Positions 1-8,133 of a DNA stretch of 38,577 nt are shown here, one piece after another. A program made the translations under genes and the position numbers. How positions within the stretch are numbered: position 1 is the first letter of the stretch; every line of letters starts with the position of its first letter. Under the pieces are notes generated by a model. It did no database searches, was not told the DNA's origin, and saw only the letters and a program-made list of their open reading frames with translations. The DNA comes from Eubacteriales bacterium (GTDB lineage Bacteria > Bacillota > Clostridia > Lachnospirales > Lachnospiraceae), in assembly GCA_030540255.1 (NCBI GenBank), contig JAUNWP010000014.1:1-38577 (forward strand), given 5' to 3'.

Positions 1-18
1 CGGAAACCACGGCTGTCA

Positions 19-46
19 TTGATTTTGATCACAGCAAAGATATAAG
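19..46 (+). promoter_or_regulatory. Candidate promoter of the rbr-dfx operon
   Basis: TTGATT (19-24) and TATAAG (41-46) are separated by 16 bases, a reasonable sigma-A-type match 27 bases before the rubrerythrin start. The first ~50 bases may also hold the end of an upstream gene. No reading frame there is long enough to identify it. Confidence 0.35.
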
Positions 47-72
47 AAAATACAGTGAAAGGAGCATCGTTT

Positions 73-615
73 ATGAAAGAAAGCAAGTACACAGGCACAC
101 AAACAGAAAAGAACTTACTGGCGGCCTTTGCCGGTGAATCAGAGGCAAGAAACAAGTATACTTATTTTGCATCCAAAGCGAAAAAAGAGGGTTACGAGCA
201 GATTGCGGCGTTGTTCCTGAAGACCGCTGATAATGAAAAGGAACATGCCAAGCTTTGGTTCAAGGAACTCTTCGGAATCGGTGAGACTGCAGATAATCTT
301 CTTTCTGCCGCAGAGGGTGAGAACTATGAGTGGACGGACATGTATGATGGCTTTGCCAAGACTGCGGATGAGGAAGGCTTCCACGAGCTGGCAGAGCGTT
401 TCCGTCTTGTAGCTGCTATTGAGAAACACCATGAGGAGCGTTACCGCGCTCTCCTGCACAATGTTGAGACGGCTCAGGTATTCGCCAAGAGCGAAGTCAA
501 GGTATGGGAGTGCCGTAACTGCGGACACATCGTTGTCGGTGAGAAGGCTCCCGAAGTATGTCCTGCCTGCAGTCATCCTCAGAGCTATTTTGAGTTGCAC
601 GCGGAAAACTATTGA
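73..615 (+). CDS. rbr: Rubrerythrin (non-haem di-iron peroxidase)
   Basis: Rubrerythrin reduces hydrogen peroxide to water in anaerobes, taking electrons through a rubredoxin-like centre; it is cytoplasmic. The 180-residue protein has the usual layout: an N-terminal ferritin-like four-helix domain with the repeated Glu/ExxH iron ligands ([33 protein letters not shown]), then a C-terminal rubredoxin domain with CRNCG and CPACS. An in-frame GTG exists at 55, but GAAAGGAG lies nine bases before the ATG at 73, so that ATG is taken as the start. The gene is 24 bases upstream of desulfoferrodoxin, and the pair forms an oxidative-stress operon closed by a terminator. Family identification is very safe. 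Confidence 0.96.
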   Translation: MKESKYTGTQTEKNLLAAFAGESEARNKYTYFASKAKKEGYEQIAALFLKTADNEKEHAKLWFKELFGIGETADNLLSAAEGENYEWTDMYDGFAKTADEEGFHELAERFRLVAAIEKHHEERYRALLHNVETAQVFAKSEVKVWECRNCGHIVVGEKAPEVCPACSHPQSYFELHAENY

Positions 616-639
616 TCATCAAAGAAAGGAGAACACATT

Positions 640-1014
640 ATGGAGCAGAAGTTTTATATTTGCAAGCATTGCGGCAATATAATTGCCAAGGTCAAGGACA
701 GCGGAGTACCGGTAGTCTGTTGTGGTGAGGCAATGACAGAGATCATTCCGGGCACAACAGATGCGGCTGTAGAAAAGCACGTTCCGGTCTGGACTGTAGA
801 TAATGGTGTTGCCAAGGTCAAGGTAGGCACGGTTGAGCATCCTATGCTTCCGGAACACTATATTGAGTGGGTATCCATTCATACCAGGCAGGGCAACCAG
901 CGTAAGGAGCTGCACCCGGGTGAGAAGCCTGAGGTCTGCTTCGCATTATGTGAAGGCGATGAGGTAGAAGCAGTCTACGCTTATTGTAATCTCCACAGTC
1001 TCTGGAAGGCATAA
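640..1014 (+). CDS. dfx: Desulfoferrodoxin (superoxide reductase)
   Basis: Superoxide reductase converts superoxide to peroxide, which the neighbouring rubrerythrin can then remove. The 124-residue protein is the two-iron type: an N-terminal desulforedoxin domain (CKHCG near residue 8, then a CC pair near 28) followed by the neelaredoxin domain. The active-site iron ligands are visible as EKHVPVW, EHPMLPEHYI and the C-terminal CNLHSLW, which supplies the Cys and His. The Glu before the first His is also kept. A strong AAAGGAG site precedes the ATG. Length and motifs are standard, with nothing truncated. Confidence 0.96.
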   Translation: MEQKFYICKHCGNIIAKVKDSGVPVVCCGEAMTEIIPGTTDAAVEKHVPVWTVDNGVAKVKVGTVEHPMLPEHYIEWVSIHTRQGNQRKELHPGEKPEVCFALCEGDEVEAVYAYCNLHSLWKA

Positions 1015-1026
1015 GTCAATTTTTAC

Positions 1027-1059
1027 GGACCCGGTGTTTATAAGGCATCGGGTCCTTTT
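1027..1059 (+). terminator. Rho-independent terminator of rbr-dfx
   Basis: A 10-bp stem (1027-1036 with 1046-1055, one G-T pair) carries a nine-base loop and is followed by TTTT. It sits 12 bases after the dfx stop. Confidence 0.9.
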
Positions 1060-1092
1060 CAAAATTCAAGTGCAAGGAAAATGCGGCAGCTA

Positions 1093-1136
1093 TTCTGTTA
1101 TTTCTTAGTGAGCAGTACTACTGTTTCCACGTGTCC
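1093..1136 (-). pseudogene. Remnant of an rlmD 3' end (attachment-site-like repeat, distal copy)
   Basis: Read on the reverse strand, this stretch encodes the last residues of an RlmD-type protein (HVETVVLLTKK and a stop) with no gene body in front. Positions 1093-1121 match 2295-2323, the true end of rlmD, at 28 of 29 bases including the stop codon and five bases beyond it. Outside that core the match continues with mostly synonymous-looking changes. This is what insertion of a segment at a gene 3' end with a carried copy of the end would leave. The rhuM gene lies between the two copies. Confidence 0.75.
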
Positions 1137-1146
1137 TGTTTTGGAT

Positions 1147-2235
1147 TTATCTACCCTTTGACTTATTCTTTGCTGTTTTTTCCACAGCCTTTATTGTATT
1201 TAGATATGCTTCTTCTACAGGTGACAGGTTCTGCACCAGAAAACGTTGGTACTCCTTGTTGGCCTTTTCCATGGCTTGTTTATGGCTTACCTTACCTGCA
1301 CCGATCAGAACTTGTTCATTGGTTGAAGACAACACACGATCTAAGTGCTCCACATAATCGCTCATATGCATCGGATTATGACGGATTGCCTGCACTTCCG
1401 CAAAATCAAAATATCCTGAGACAATACCATTCAGAACTCTCAGTTCATCTTCTGACAGGTAATTTTTCGCGATGCCAATATCCTTCACCGTAGGAAAATC
1501 TCCGGCAAATGCAGTCAGTCCCATAAACGGTTTATCTGCATCTGCGCGTTCATAGATAAGCTCTGCTGCAGTATGCCCATGTGCAGCATAATGAAGTTTA
1601 TTCTGTACCATCTTGAAAAATGCGATCGACTCTGCGCTTTTAGGATCATAATCCACACTGGTTGCATACAAATCGAGTACCTGTCGATACATTACCTTTT
1701 CCGAAGAGCGAATATCCCGAATGCGATCCAGCAGTTCTTTCCAGTAACTGCCTCCTCCGAGTCTCTTGAGCCTCTCGTCATCCATGGTAAATCCCTTCAC
1801 CATGTATTCATTCAAGCGTTCTGTTGCCCAACGCCGGAACTGTGTAGCAATTTTAGATCTCACACGGTATCCAAGAGAAATGATCATATCCAGATTGTAG
1901 TATGGTAGCTCTCTTGTCACCTGACGATTGCCTTCTATTCGAACCTGTCGGAATTTCCGACAGGTTGAACCTTCGTCTAACTCGCCTTCTTCATAGATAT
2001 TTTGTATATGTTCCACGATATTAGTTCGAGATGATTGAAACAATTCTGCCATCTGTGTCTGCGTCAGCCATACCGTCTCATCCACAAAGCGAACATCTAT
2101 TTTTGTATCTCCACTCTCTGACTGATAAATAACAAATTCTCCTTGTCCATCTTGTGGAATAGGTATTTTATTTTCCGTTATGTCCGTTCCTCTATAAGTG
2201 GAATTTAATATTCGATCATTTTTTTTAATTTCCAA
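1147..2235 (-). CDS. RhuM-family protein
   Basis: The N-terminal half carries the family's typical segment: VIYQ, an ETVWLTQ-QMAELF stretch resembling a DNA-binding helix-turn-helix, NIVEHI, then YYNLDMIISLGYRVRS and FRRWATERLNEYM. The C-terminal part has a helical region with HGHTAAELI and FMGL, as found in full-length members. RhuM was named from a Salmonella pathogenicity island; its molecular role is not settled. The longest frame begins with ATG at 2253, but that start would contain the strong AAGGAGG sequence inside the gene. A TTG at 2235 sits eight bases after it and is the better start, giving 362 residues. It stands alone between two rlmD 3' ends, which suggests it arrived as a cassette. 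Confidence 0.85.
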   Translation of the reverse strand: MEIKKNDRILNSTYRGTDITENKIPIPQDGQGEFVIYQSESGDTKIDVRFVDETVWLTQTQMAELFQSSRTNIVEHIQNIYEEGELDEGSTCRKFRQVRIEGNRQVTRELPYYNLDMIISLGYRVRSKIATQFRRWATERLNEYMVKGFTMDDERLKRLGGGSYWKELLDRIRDIRSSEKVMYRQVLDLYATSVDYDPKSAESIAFFKMVQNKLHYAAHGHTAAELIYERADADKPFMGLTAFAGDFPTVKDIGIAKNYLSEDELRVLNGIVSGYFDFAEVQAIRHNPMHMSDYVEHLDRVLSSTNEQVLIGAGKVSHKQAMEKANKEYQRFLVQNLSPVEEAYLNTIKAVEKTAKNKSKGR

Positions 2236-2294
2236 ATGAAGTGCCTCCTTCATTGCATATCAGTCTGCAAAAACATGAATATTCACAATCTCTC

Positions 2295-2323
2295 TTCTGT
2301 TATCTCTTAGTGAGCAGTACTAC
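2295..2323 (-). repeat. rlmD 3'-end direct repeat (proximal copy)
   Basis: This 29-base segment covers the last codons of rlmD, its TAA and five bases downstream. It is repeated with one mismatch at 1093-1121. The pair brackets the rhuM gene and could be the two ends of an insertion. Confidence 0.75.
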
Positions 2324-3703
2324 CGTCTCGACATGCACTGTCTGTGGGAACATGTCTACCGGACGGATGCGCTCAAGCTTATAGCCGTTCTGACAGAGAT
2401 ATTTCAGATCTCTGGACAAGGTGGCAGGGTCACAGGATACATATACTATGCGCTTTGGGGCTATGCTTACCATAGTGCGCAGACAGTTTTCGTCACAGCC
2501 CTTTCGAGGCGGATCGACTACTATAAGATCGATATTTTCATGTGTTTTTGAATATTCCTTTGCGTACCAGTCAGGGAGCACCTCCTCGGCCTTTCCGACA
2601 TAAAATTCGGCATTGGTGATATTATTTGCGGCTGCATTTTCACGGGCATTATCTATTGCTGCCGGAATTATCTCAACACCGTAGACCTTGGCTGCATGAC
2701 GCGCCAGAAACAGCGAGATCGTTCCTACACCGCAATACAGATCCCATACCTTTTCGCTGCCGCTTAAGCCCGCAAATTCAAGTGCTGTTCCGTATAGCTT
2801 CTCAGTCTGAAGCGAATTGACCTGGAAGAAGGAATACGGAGAGATCCGGAAGCTTACTCCGGCCTTACCGTCTGCTTCATGGATAATATCCTCGATATAT
2901 CCCGGACCGTACACATTTACAAGCTTATCTCCCATGATCACATTGGTTCGCTCTCGGTTGATGTTTATTGTAAATGACTTAAGCTCCGGAAGCTTTTCCT
3001 TAAGCTCAGCGCACAATACTTCGGCATCCTTGAGCTTTGGCGCATTTATAATAAGGCATACCATGAGCTCGCCGGTAAAGTACCCCTTGCGGATAAGGAC
3101 ATGACGAACCACACCCTGATGAGAGACTTCATCATAAGGCTCTATATCATGCTGCTCCATGAAGGCTATCACGGTATCAAGCACTATCCTGTTATCTTCA
3201 AATCCAAGCTGACAATCCTCACACTCTATTATACTGTGGGTACGTCCTGCAAAGAAACCGCTTATGATACGTCCGTCCTTGGCACGTCTTATCGGATAGA
3301 CTGCCTTATTGCGGTATCTGAAAGGTATATCCATGCCGACTATATGCTCAAATATCGGGTCTATATCGTTGTTGTCGAAGCCTCCGATACGGAGAATGTC
3401 ATTACGGACCTTATCCTCTTTGAAGGCAAGCTGTGCGCTGTAATCGAGCTGCTGCAGCTGGCATCCGCCGCAGCTTCGCGAGATAGGACAGGCCGGATCG
3501 ATGCGCTTAGGCGAAGGCTCAAGTATACGCACAAGTCTTGCAAAACCATAGCTTTTCTTAAGCTTCATTGCGCCTGCGACAACTTTATCTCCGATAACGG
3601 TATCTTTAACAAACCAGGTAAAACCGTCGGTCTTGCCTATACCGGCTCCGTCATCGCTCATATCTGTTATTAATATTTCGAATTCGTCATTTTTCTTTAT
3701 CAT
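2300..3703 (-). CDS. rlmD: 23S rRNA (uracil-5-)-methyltransferase, RlmD/RlmCD type
   Basis: This enzyme transfers a methyl group from SAM to C5 of specific uridines in 23S rRNA. Domains in order: a TRAM RNA-binding domain (about residues 1-60), a [4Fe-4S] cluster region with C72, C78, C81 and a later Cys near 161-164, a central domain, and a Rossmann methyltransferase with DLYCGVGTISL (SAM), VVDPPRKG and VSCDPATLSRDL holding the catalytic Cys. The C-terminus, DMFPQTVHVETVVLL, is the family's highly conserved ending. At 467 residues it is full length. Its ATG overlaps the histidine kinase stop by one base (TGATG), so the two are probably co-translated. Its 3' end appears to be used as an insertion site. 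Confidence 0.94.
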   Translation of the reverse strand: MIKKNDEFEILITDMSDDGAGIGKTDGFTWFVKDTVIGDKVVAGAMKLKKSYGFARLVRILEPSPKRIDPACPISRSCGGCQLQQLDYSAQLAFKEDKVRNDILRIGGFDNNDIDPIFEHIVGMDIPFRYRNKAVYPIRRAKDGRIISGFFAGRTHSIIECEDCQLGFEDNRIVLDTVIAFMEQHDIEPYDEVSHQGVVRHVLIRKGYFTGELMVCLIINAPKLKDAEVLCAELKEKLPELKSFTININRERTNVIMGDKLVNVYGPGYIEDIIHEADGKAGVSFRISPYSFFQVNSLQTEKLYGTALEFAGLSGSEKVWDLYCGVGTISLFLARHAAKVYGVEIIPAAIDNARENAAANNITNAEFYVGKAEEVLPDWYAKEYSKTHENIDLIVVDPPRKGCDENCLRTMVSIAPKRIVYVSCDPATLSRDLKYLCQNGYKLERIRPVDMFPQTVHVETVVLLTKR

Positions 3704-5112
3704 CAGTCTGTTTCTTCCTCACTCATCGGCAGCGAAAATACAAATTCGGTGCCGACTCCCTCTGTAGATATAACATCTATAGTTTCATTATGTGCCTGTA
3801 TGATCTCACGGACTATGCTGAGTCCGAGTCCCGTACCGGTCTTATCTCTGCCCCTCGATATATCTGTCTTATAGAATCTGTCCCATATCTTCTTTATTGA
3901 GTCCTTCGGAATTCCGATACCGGTATCCTTGACAGATACAAATACCTTACGGCTCTTGCATGAAGTCGATATATATATTGAAGAATCCTTCTCGGAAAAC
4001 TTGATTGCATTATCTATCAGATTATACAGTACCTGCTCTATCTTTGAATAATCCGCATTGACAAATTCCGATTCGCTCTCAAAGGTCAATGCAAAATCAA
4101 TATTCTTGGCTGAGCATGCATTTTCATTTGTATTGCATACTCTTCGTATCATCTCATTGATATCAAAATTACTACGATTCAGTACAGTATTCCTGTCAAT
4201 GGAGCTTATGGTAAGCATTCCCTGAGTCAGCTTGCTGAGTCGCTCGGTCTCGGAAATGATACGTCTTATATAGGTCTCACTTTTTTCCGGAGGGATAGTT
4301 CCGTCAATAAGAGCCTCAAGATATCCCTTTATGGAAGTAAGCGGAGATCTGAAATCGTGGGAGACATTTGCAATAAACTCACGCTGCGTCTTTTCGGAGT
4401 TTGACAGATCATCTGCCATAAGCTCCAAAGTGGCGGCAAGTGTGCCTACCTCATCATGAGCAAAATGCCGACGGATCTTATAATTAAGATTGCCCGCCGC
4501 ATACTCCTTGGCTGCACTGTTTATGGAACGCAGAGGTATATATACATATACCGTGAAAATGATGAGTATGATGAAGGAAAGGGCAAATATTATCAATGCC
4601 GTGATATATACTATATCGAGTATATCATTCTTGGCAGAGGTGACCTCCGACATAGGATAATGTATAATAATGTAACCTATCGGAGAGTAATTATGGTTGA
4701 TAGATGCTTCAACGCTCAGCATCTCCGAATCAAAGAAACCGTAATAAAAACCTGTACAGTAATTTGATGTGCCTGAAGCGGGATCAAAGCCTCCTATTAC
4801 CTTGCCTGTGTTTTCGCCCTCAGAATCAATGATAATGCGTCCGTTGGCATCACTTATCCATATGGTGGAGCCGATAAAATTGGATACCAGCTTGATATCA
4901 CTCTGTATCGGAGCATTGATATCGCCCTTGTAGTAATTAGACTGTTCATAGCTCCTTGCCATATAGGTGGCTTCGTTATACAGCCTGTTTGCATTCAGTT
5001 TAACCAGATAATTATAGGTCAGTCTGTCGGAAAATAAGGCTATCATCAGAAAACCTGTCAGTCCGAACAGGATATAACCCAAAGTAAATTTTGAATATAT
5101 TGATTTTAACAT
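3703..5112 (-). CDS. Sensor histidine kinase (HAMP-HisKA-HATPase)
   Basis: This is a membrane-bound two-component sensor of 469 residues. It has a first transmembrane helix at about 10-28, an extracytoplasmic sensor region to about 163, a second helix at 165-192, HAMP at about 193-240, the HisKA phosphorylation site with H252 in the SHDFRSPLTS motif, and a complete ATPase domain (NLIDNAIKFS, DTGIGIP, TGTGLGLS). The architecture resembles WalK/PhoR-like kinases. No response regulator is adjacent: the upstream neighbour is divergent and the downstream partner is rlmD. It is therefore an orphan within this window, and its signal is unknown. Confidence 0.93.
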   Translation of the reverse strand: MLKSIYSKFTLGYILFGLTGFLMIALFSDRLTYNYLVKLNANRLYNEATYMARSYEQSNYYKGDINAPIQSDIKLVSNFIGSTIWISDANGRIIIDSEGENTGKVIGGFDPASGTSNYCTGFYYGFFDSEMLSVEASINHNYSPIGYIIIHYPMSEVTSAKNDILDIVYITALIIFALSFIILIIFTVYVYIPLRSINSAAKEYAAGNLNYKIRRHFAHDEVGTLAATLELMADDLSNSEKTQREFIANVSHDFRSPLTSIKGYLEALIDGTIPPEKSETYIRRIISETERLSKLTQGMLTISSIDRNTVLNRSNFDINEMIRRVCNTNENACSAKNIDFALTFESESEFVNADYSKIEQVLYNLIDNAIKFSEKDSSIYISTSCKSRKVFVSVKDTGIGIPKDSIKKIWDRFYKTDISRGRDKTGTGLGLSIVREIIQAHNETIDVISTEGVGTEFVFSLPMSEEETD

Positions 5113-5220
5113 AATACCTATTGATATATAATGAGCTTAAGCTGTTTCGCAATCCCTGCGAAATGAGGTGAGAAACAGGCGAGTCAAGCTTACTTGCAAA
5201 AAATTACATCTACAGTATAA
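5113..5220. promoter_or_regulatory. Divergent control region between the kinase and the HtrA-like gene
   Basis: This 108-base spacer must hold both start signals. It contains a perfect palindrome AGCTTAAGCT (5134-5143) and an inverted repeat TTTCGC/GCGAAA (5145-5163) that could be operators. The HtrA-like gene has no clear ribosome site. Confidence 0.35.
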
Positions 5221-6570
5221 ATGCAAAATTCAAATACGACAATGGAAGACAATAATAAGAAAAAACTCATAAACGAAACCGTAACAGGCAGAAGACTTAC
5301 TCCACGCAGGGCACTTCGATATGCTCTTATCGCAGGCGTATGCGGAGCAGCATTTGGCTGCGGTATTTTTCTGACACAGTCTCTGACTGCTCATGTAAAT
5401 GCTTCCTCCGATAAGCAGCATCAGGAACAGACAGAGAGCCTGACAGCAGGCAGTGATGTTGTAGGCAATAACGGTATAAGCGAAACAGAAACTTCGGTAA
5501 GCGAAAGCGAGCCGGGAAGCAGCATTTCCGATAATGGGACAGAAAATGAAAGCGGAGGCTCCTCTGAAAACGGCTCTGATACTTCGGGAGCAATTTCCGC
5601 GGAAGATCTTAACAGAGAGCTTTTGTCGATCAGAACCAAGGCTGCCGCAGCTGTTAAGGATTCTCTTGTTACCGTAAATGTCACAGCGCAGACTAATACC
5701 TGGTTTGACAGTGAGATGGAGAGCACCGAGACATTTTCAGGAGTAATAATAAGCATAGATGACAAAGAAATACTTGTACTTGCTCCTTACATCAATGCCG
5801 ACGAAAAGAAGATCAAACTTGTATTCAGCAACGAAAGCAGTGCCGATGCATATCTTAAGCAGAGCTCACAGACAGACGGACTGTCCGTTATTGCTGTGTC
5901 TGCGACCGAAGGAATAAGTGCGGATACTCTTGATACCATAGAAGCAATCGGTTACGGCAATACGGATAAGCTTGAGAACGGAACCCCTGTAATAGCAGTA
6001 GGCTCACCGCTCGGAGTTATTGATTCTTGCGCATTCGGAAATATCGGATACATAGATGATTCGGAAATGAGCACAGATTGTCTGCAATACGCCTTCTATT
6101 GTGAGCTTGCAAGCAATGCAGCAAAAGGAAGCTTTGCAGTGGACTATAATGGAGAGCTTATAGGCGTAGCATCAAGTCAAAAGACAGATGTTGCACTTAA
6201 TTCGGCAGTGACACGCTTTGTAGGTATTGATTCTGTTGAGCGTGTGATCCAGTCACTGACTGCCGGAAGTAAGAAACCTCTATTGGGAATAATGGGTATA
6301 GATGTTGATTTCGGTATGAAGTACAGCAGCATTCCTGAGGGTGTATATGTATCGGAGGTTTTGAACGGTACGCCTGCTTACAATGCGGGCATCCGTCACG
6401 GTGATGTAATTATATCAATAGCTGACAGACAGATTACGGATGTAGCATCCATGAGCAGGATACTGAACAGCCTTAAGCCGGGAATTACAACAAACGTCAG
6501 GCTGATGAGAGGCTCGGTAAACAGCGAATATAAGGAAATTCAATTTGAACTGACACTCGGAGAGCGATAA
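5221..6570 (+). CDS. Membrane-anchored HtrA/DegP-like protein with a lost catalytic triad
   Basis: The layout is that of the HtrA family: a short cytoplasmic tail, one membrane helix (about residues 33-51), a Ser/Glu/Gly-rich linker (about 60-125), a trypsin-like fold (about 135-345) and a PDZ domain (about 352-445, with LLGIMGIDV and GIRHGDVIISI). HtrA proteases degrade misfolded envelope proteins. Here the segment that normally carries the catalytic His reads LVLAPYIN with no His. The segment aligning with GNSGGP reads AAKGSF, placing Lys302 where the Ser should be. The Asp region (DGLSVIAV, D219) is kept. It is therefore probably a non-proteolytic, scaffold-like or sensor member. The ATG at 5221 has no strong ribosome site; a second ATG at 5242 is possible. 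Confidence 0.85.
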   Translation: MQNSNTTMEDNNKKKLINETVTGRRLTPRRALRYALIAGVCGAAFGCGIFLTQSLTAHVNASSDKQHQEQTESLTAGSDVVGNNGISETETSVSESEPGSSISDNGTENESGGSSENGSDTSGAISAEDLNRELLSIRTKAAAAVKDSLVTVNVTAQTNTWFDSEMESTETFSGVIISIDDKEILVLAPYINADEKKIKLVFSNESSADAYLKQSSQTDGLSVIAVSATEGISADTLDTIEAIGYGNTDKLENGTPVIAVGSPLGVIDSCAFGNIGYIDDSEMSTDCLQYAFYCELASNAAKGSFAVDYNGELIGVASSQKTDVALNSAVTRFVGIDSVERVIQSLTAGSKKPLLGIMGIDVDFGMKYSSIPEGVYVSEVLNGTPAYNAGIRHGDVIISIADRQITDVASMSRILNSLKPGITTNVRLMRGSVNSEYKEIQFELTLGER

Positions 6571-6628
6571 ACACAGAAAAAAGATTCCGGGTATATTGCA
6601 GAGCAGCCGGAAAAGGAAAGAGCTAAAT

Positions 6629-7975
6629 ATGAATAAAGATAACAGATTTAAGCCTAAAAAGACTTCAGGATACATACCCGAACAAAAGCCTAAGGCAAAT
6701 TATTATAAGGCAGCCGGAAATAATAAGTATAAGCCTGTCACAGACAGGAATGGCAAGGCGGTAAGACATGAAAATGAAGCTGTTACGGCAGCTGCACCGC
6801 CAAAAAAGAAACTCAGCGGAAAGTGTCGTGCTGAAAAATTTTGCGGGGGCTGCAATTACCTTGCACTTAAATATGAAGAGCAGCTTAAGCTTAAGCAGGA
6901 ATATATCGATGGTCTGTTTTCGGAGTATGTCAAGGTCAAGCCTATAATCGGTATGCAGGATCCGCTGCATTACCGCAATAAGGTGCACCATGCCTTTGCA
7001 ATGGGCAAGGGCGGAGAGATCATTTCCGGAAGCTATGCCGCAGATACACACTGGGTCGTGAGTACTGATGATTGTCTGCTTGAAGACAGAAAAAGTCAGG
7101 ATATAATCGAAACTGTCAGAAAACTTGCTAAATCATTCAAATATAAGCCGTACAACGAGGACACAGGCTACGGACTTTTACGACATGTGCTTATACGCCG
7201 CGGATTTGAAAGCGGTGAGATACTGGTGGTATTGGTGCTTACTTCTCCTATACTTCCGGGCAAAAAGAATTTTGTCAAAGCACTCAGAGAAAAGCATCCG
7301 GATATTACAAGCATAGTAATTAATGTGAATGATCAGGATACCTCAATGGTACTCGGTGAGAGGAACATTCCGATATTCGGTCCCGGCTTTATCAGGGATA
7401 AGCTCTGCGGACTCAGCTATCGCATATCACCGTCATCCTTCTATCAGATCAATCCGGTGCAGACTGAGGTATTGTATAACACGGCTATTCAATATGCCGA
7501 TCTCAAGCATCATGATGTAATAATAGATGCCTATTGCGGTATAGGAACAATAGGTCTTACGGCAGCCGGAAAGGTATCAAAGCTTATCGGTATCGAGCTT
7601 AACAAGGATGCGGTAAGGGATGCACGCATCAATGCAAGTGACAATCATATCAGCAATGCCGAATTTGTAAATGCTGACGCATCCGAATACATATCAGAGA
7701 TGGCAGATGAGGGCATGCAGGCGGATGTGATATTTATGGATCCGCCGCGCTCCGGAAGCACGGAAGTATTCATGAGTTCTGCTGTAAAGCTTGCCCCAAG
7801 AACCATAGTGTATATCTCCTGCGGACCCGAGTCTCTGAAGAGAGATCTCGAGTACCTTACTAAGCATGGCTACAAGGTTCAGAAGCTGCAGCCTGTAGAC
7901 ATGTTCCCACAGACGGTGCATGTGGAGACAGTAGTTCTGCTGTCAAAAACCGAGAAAAGTCACATTATGCCGTGA
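6629..7975 (+). CDS. Second RlmD-like RNA uracil-5-methyltransferase lacking the TRAM domain
   Basis: This is a paralogue of rlmD in the same window. It has the SAM motif DAYCGIGTIGL, MDPPRSGS, the catalytic-Cys motif YISCGPESLKRDL and the conserved end DMFPQTVHVETVVLL. The iron-sulfur cysteines (CRAEKFCGGC and a later Cys in TDDCLLED) are kept. In place of a TRAM domain, the first ~65 residues are Lys/Asn/Pro-rich and likely disordered. The open frame begins at 6596, but AAAGGAAAGAG before the ATG at 6629 supports the shorter 448-residue form. The exact target uridine (rRNA or tRNA) cannot be told from sequence. A good terminator follows at once, and the downstream DNA changes character to an accessory island. 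Confidence 0.9.
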   Translation: MNKDNRFKPKKTSGYIPEQKPKANYYKAAGNNKYKPVTDRNGKAVRHENEAVTAAAPPKKKLSGKCRAEKFCGGCNYLALKYEEQLKLKQEYIDGLFSEYVKVKPIIGMQDPLHYRNKVHHAFAMGKGGEIISGSYAADTHWVVSTDDCLLEDRKSQDIIETVRKLAKSFKYKPYNEDTGYGLLRHVLIRRGFESGEILVVLVLTSPILPGKKNFVKALREKHPDITSIVINVNDQDTSMVLGERNIPIFGPGFIRDKLCGLSYRISPSSFYQINPVQTEVLYNTAIQYADLKHHDVIIDAYCGIGTIGLTAAGKVSKLIGIELNKDAVRDARINASDNHISNAEFVNADASEYISEMADEGMQADVIFMDPPRSGSTEVFMSSAVKLAPRTIVYISCGPESLKRDLEYLTKHGYKVQKLQPVDMFPQTVHVETVVLLSKTEKSHIMP

Positions 7976-7988
7976 ATAAAGACTTTAT

Positions 7989-8033
7989 AGACCAATAGCA
8001 GCATTTTCGGATGTTGCGCTTGGTCTTTTTTTA
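7989..8033 (+). terminator. Terminator after the second RlmD-like gene
   Basis: AGACCAA (7989-7995) pairs with TTGGTCT (8020-8026), with further pairing inside (GCAGCAT/ATGTTGC), followed by a run of T. Confidence 0.88.
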
Positions 8034-8094
8034 TTATAACATTAAAAAAAGCCGTTGAAAAATAGGGGCGCAAATTCCCTAAAATATCAAAATT

Positions 8095-8133
8095 CTTTTT
8101 AAACTGATTGGTAAATTGAATGTCGTATTTCAT
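8095..8133 (-). pseudogene. 5' remnant of a YafQ-like toxin gene
   Basis: An ATG at 8133 overlaps the antitoxin stop (ATGA), the usual coupling of antitoxin and toxin. The first 13 codons read MKYDIQFTNQFKK, the typical opening of YafQ/RelE-superfamily mRNA interferases. After that the frame continues into unrelated sequence (through the terminator and antisense to the methyltransferase end) and stops at 7960 after 57 codons. The toxin body is therefore missing. The break point lies close to the left edge of the accessory island. Confidence 0.7.

Noticed and set aside
1..54. End of an upstream gene
   Set aside because: All three frames give short plausible tails, so no choice can be supported.
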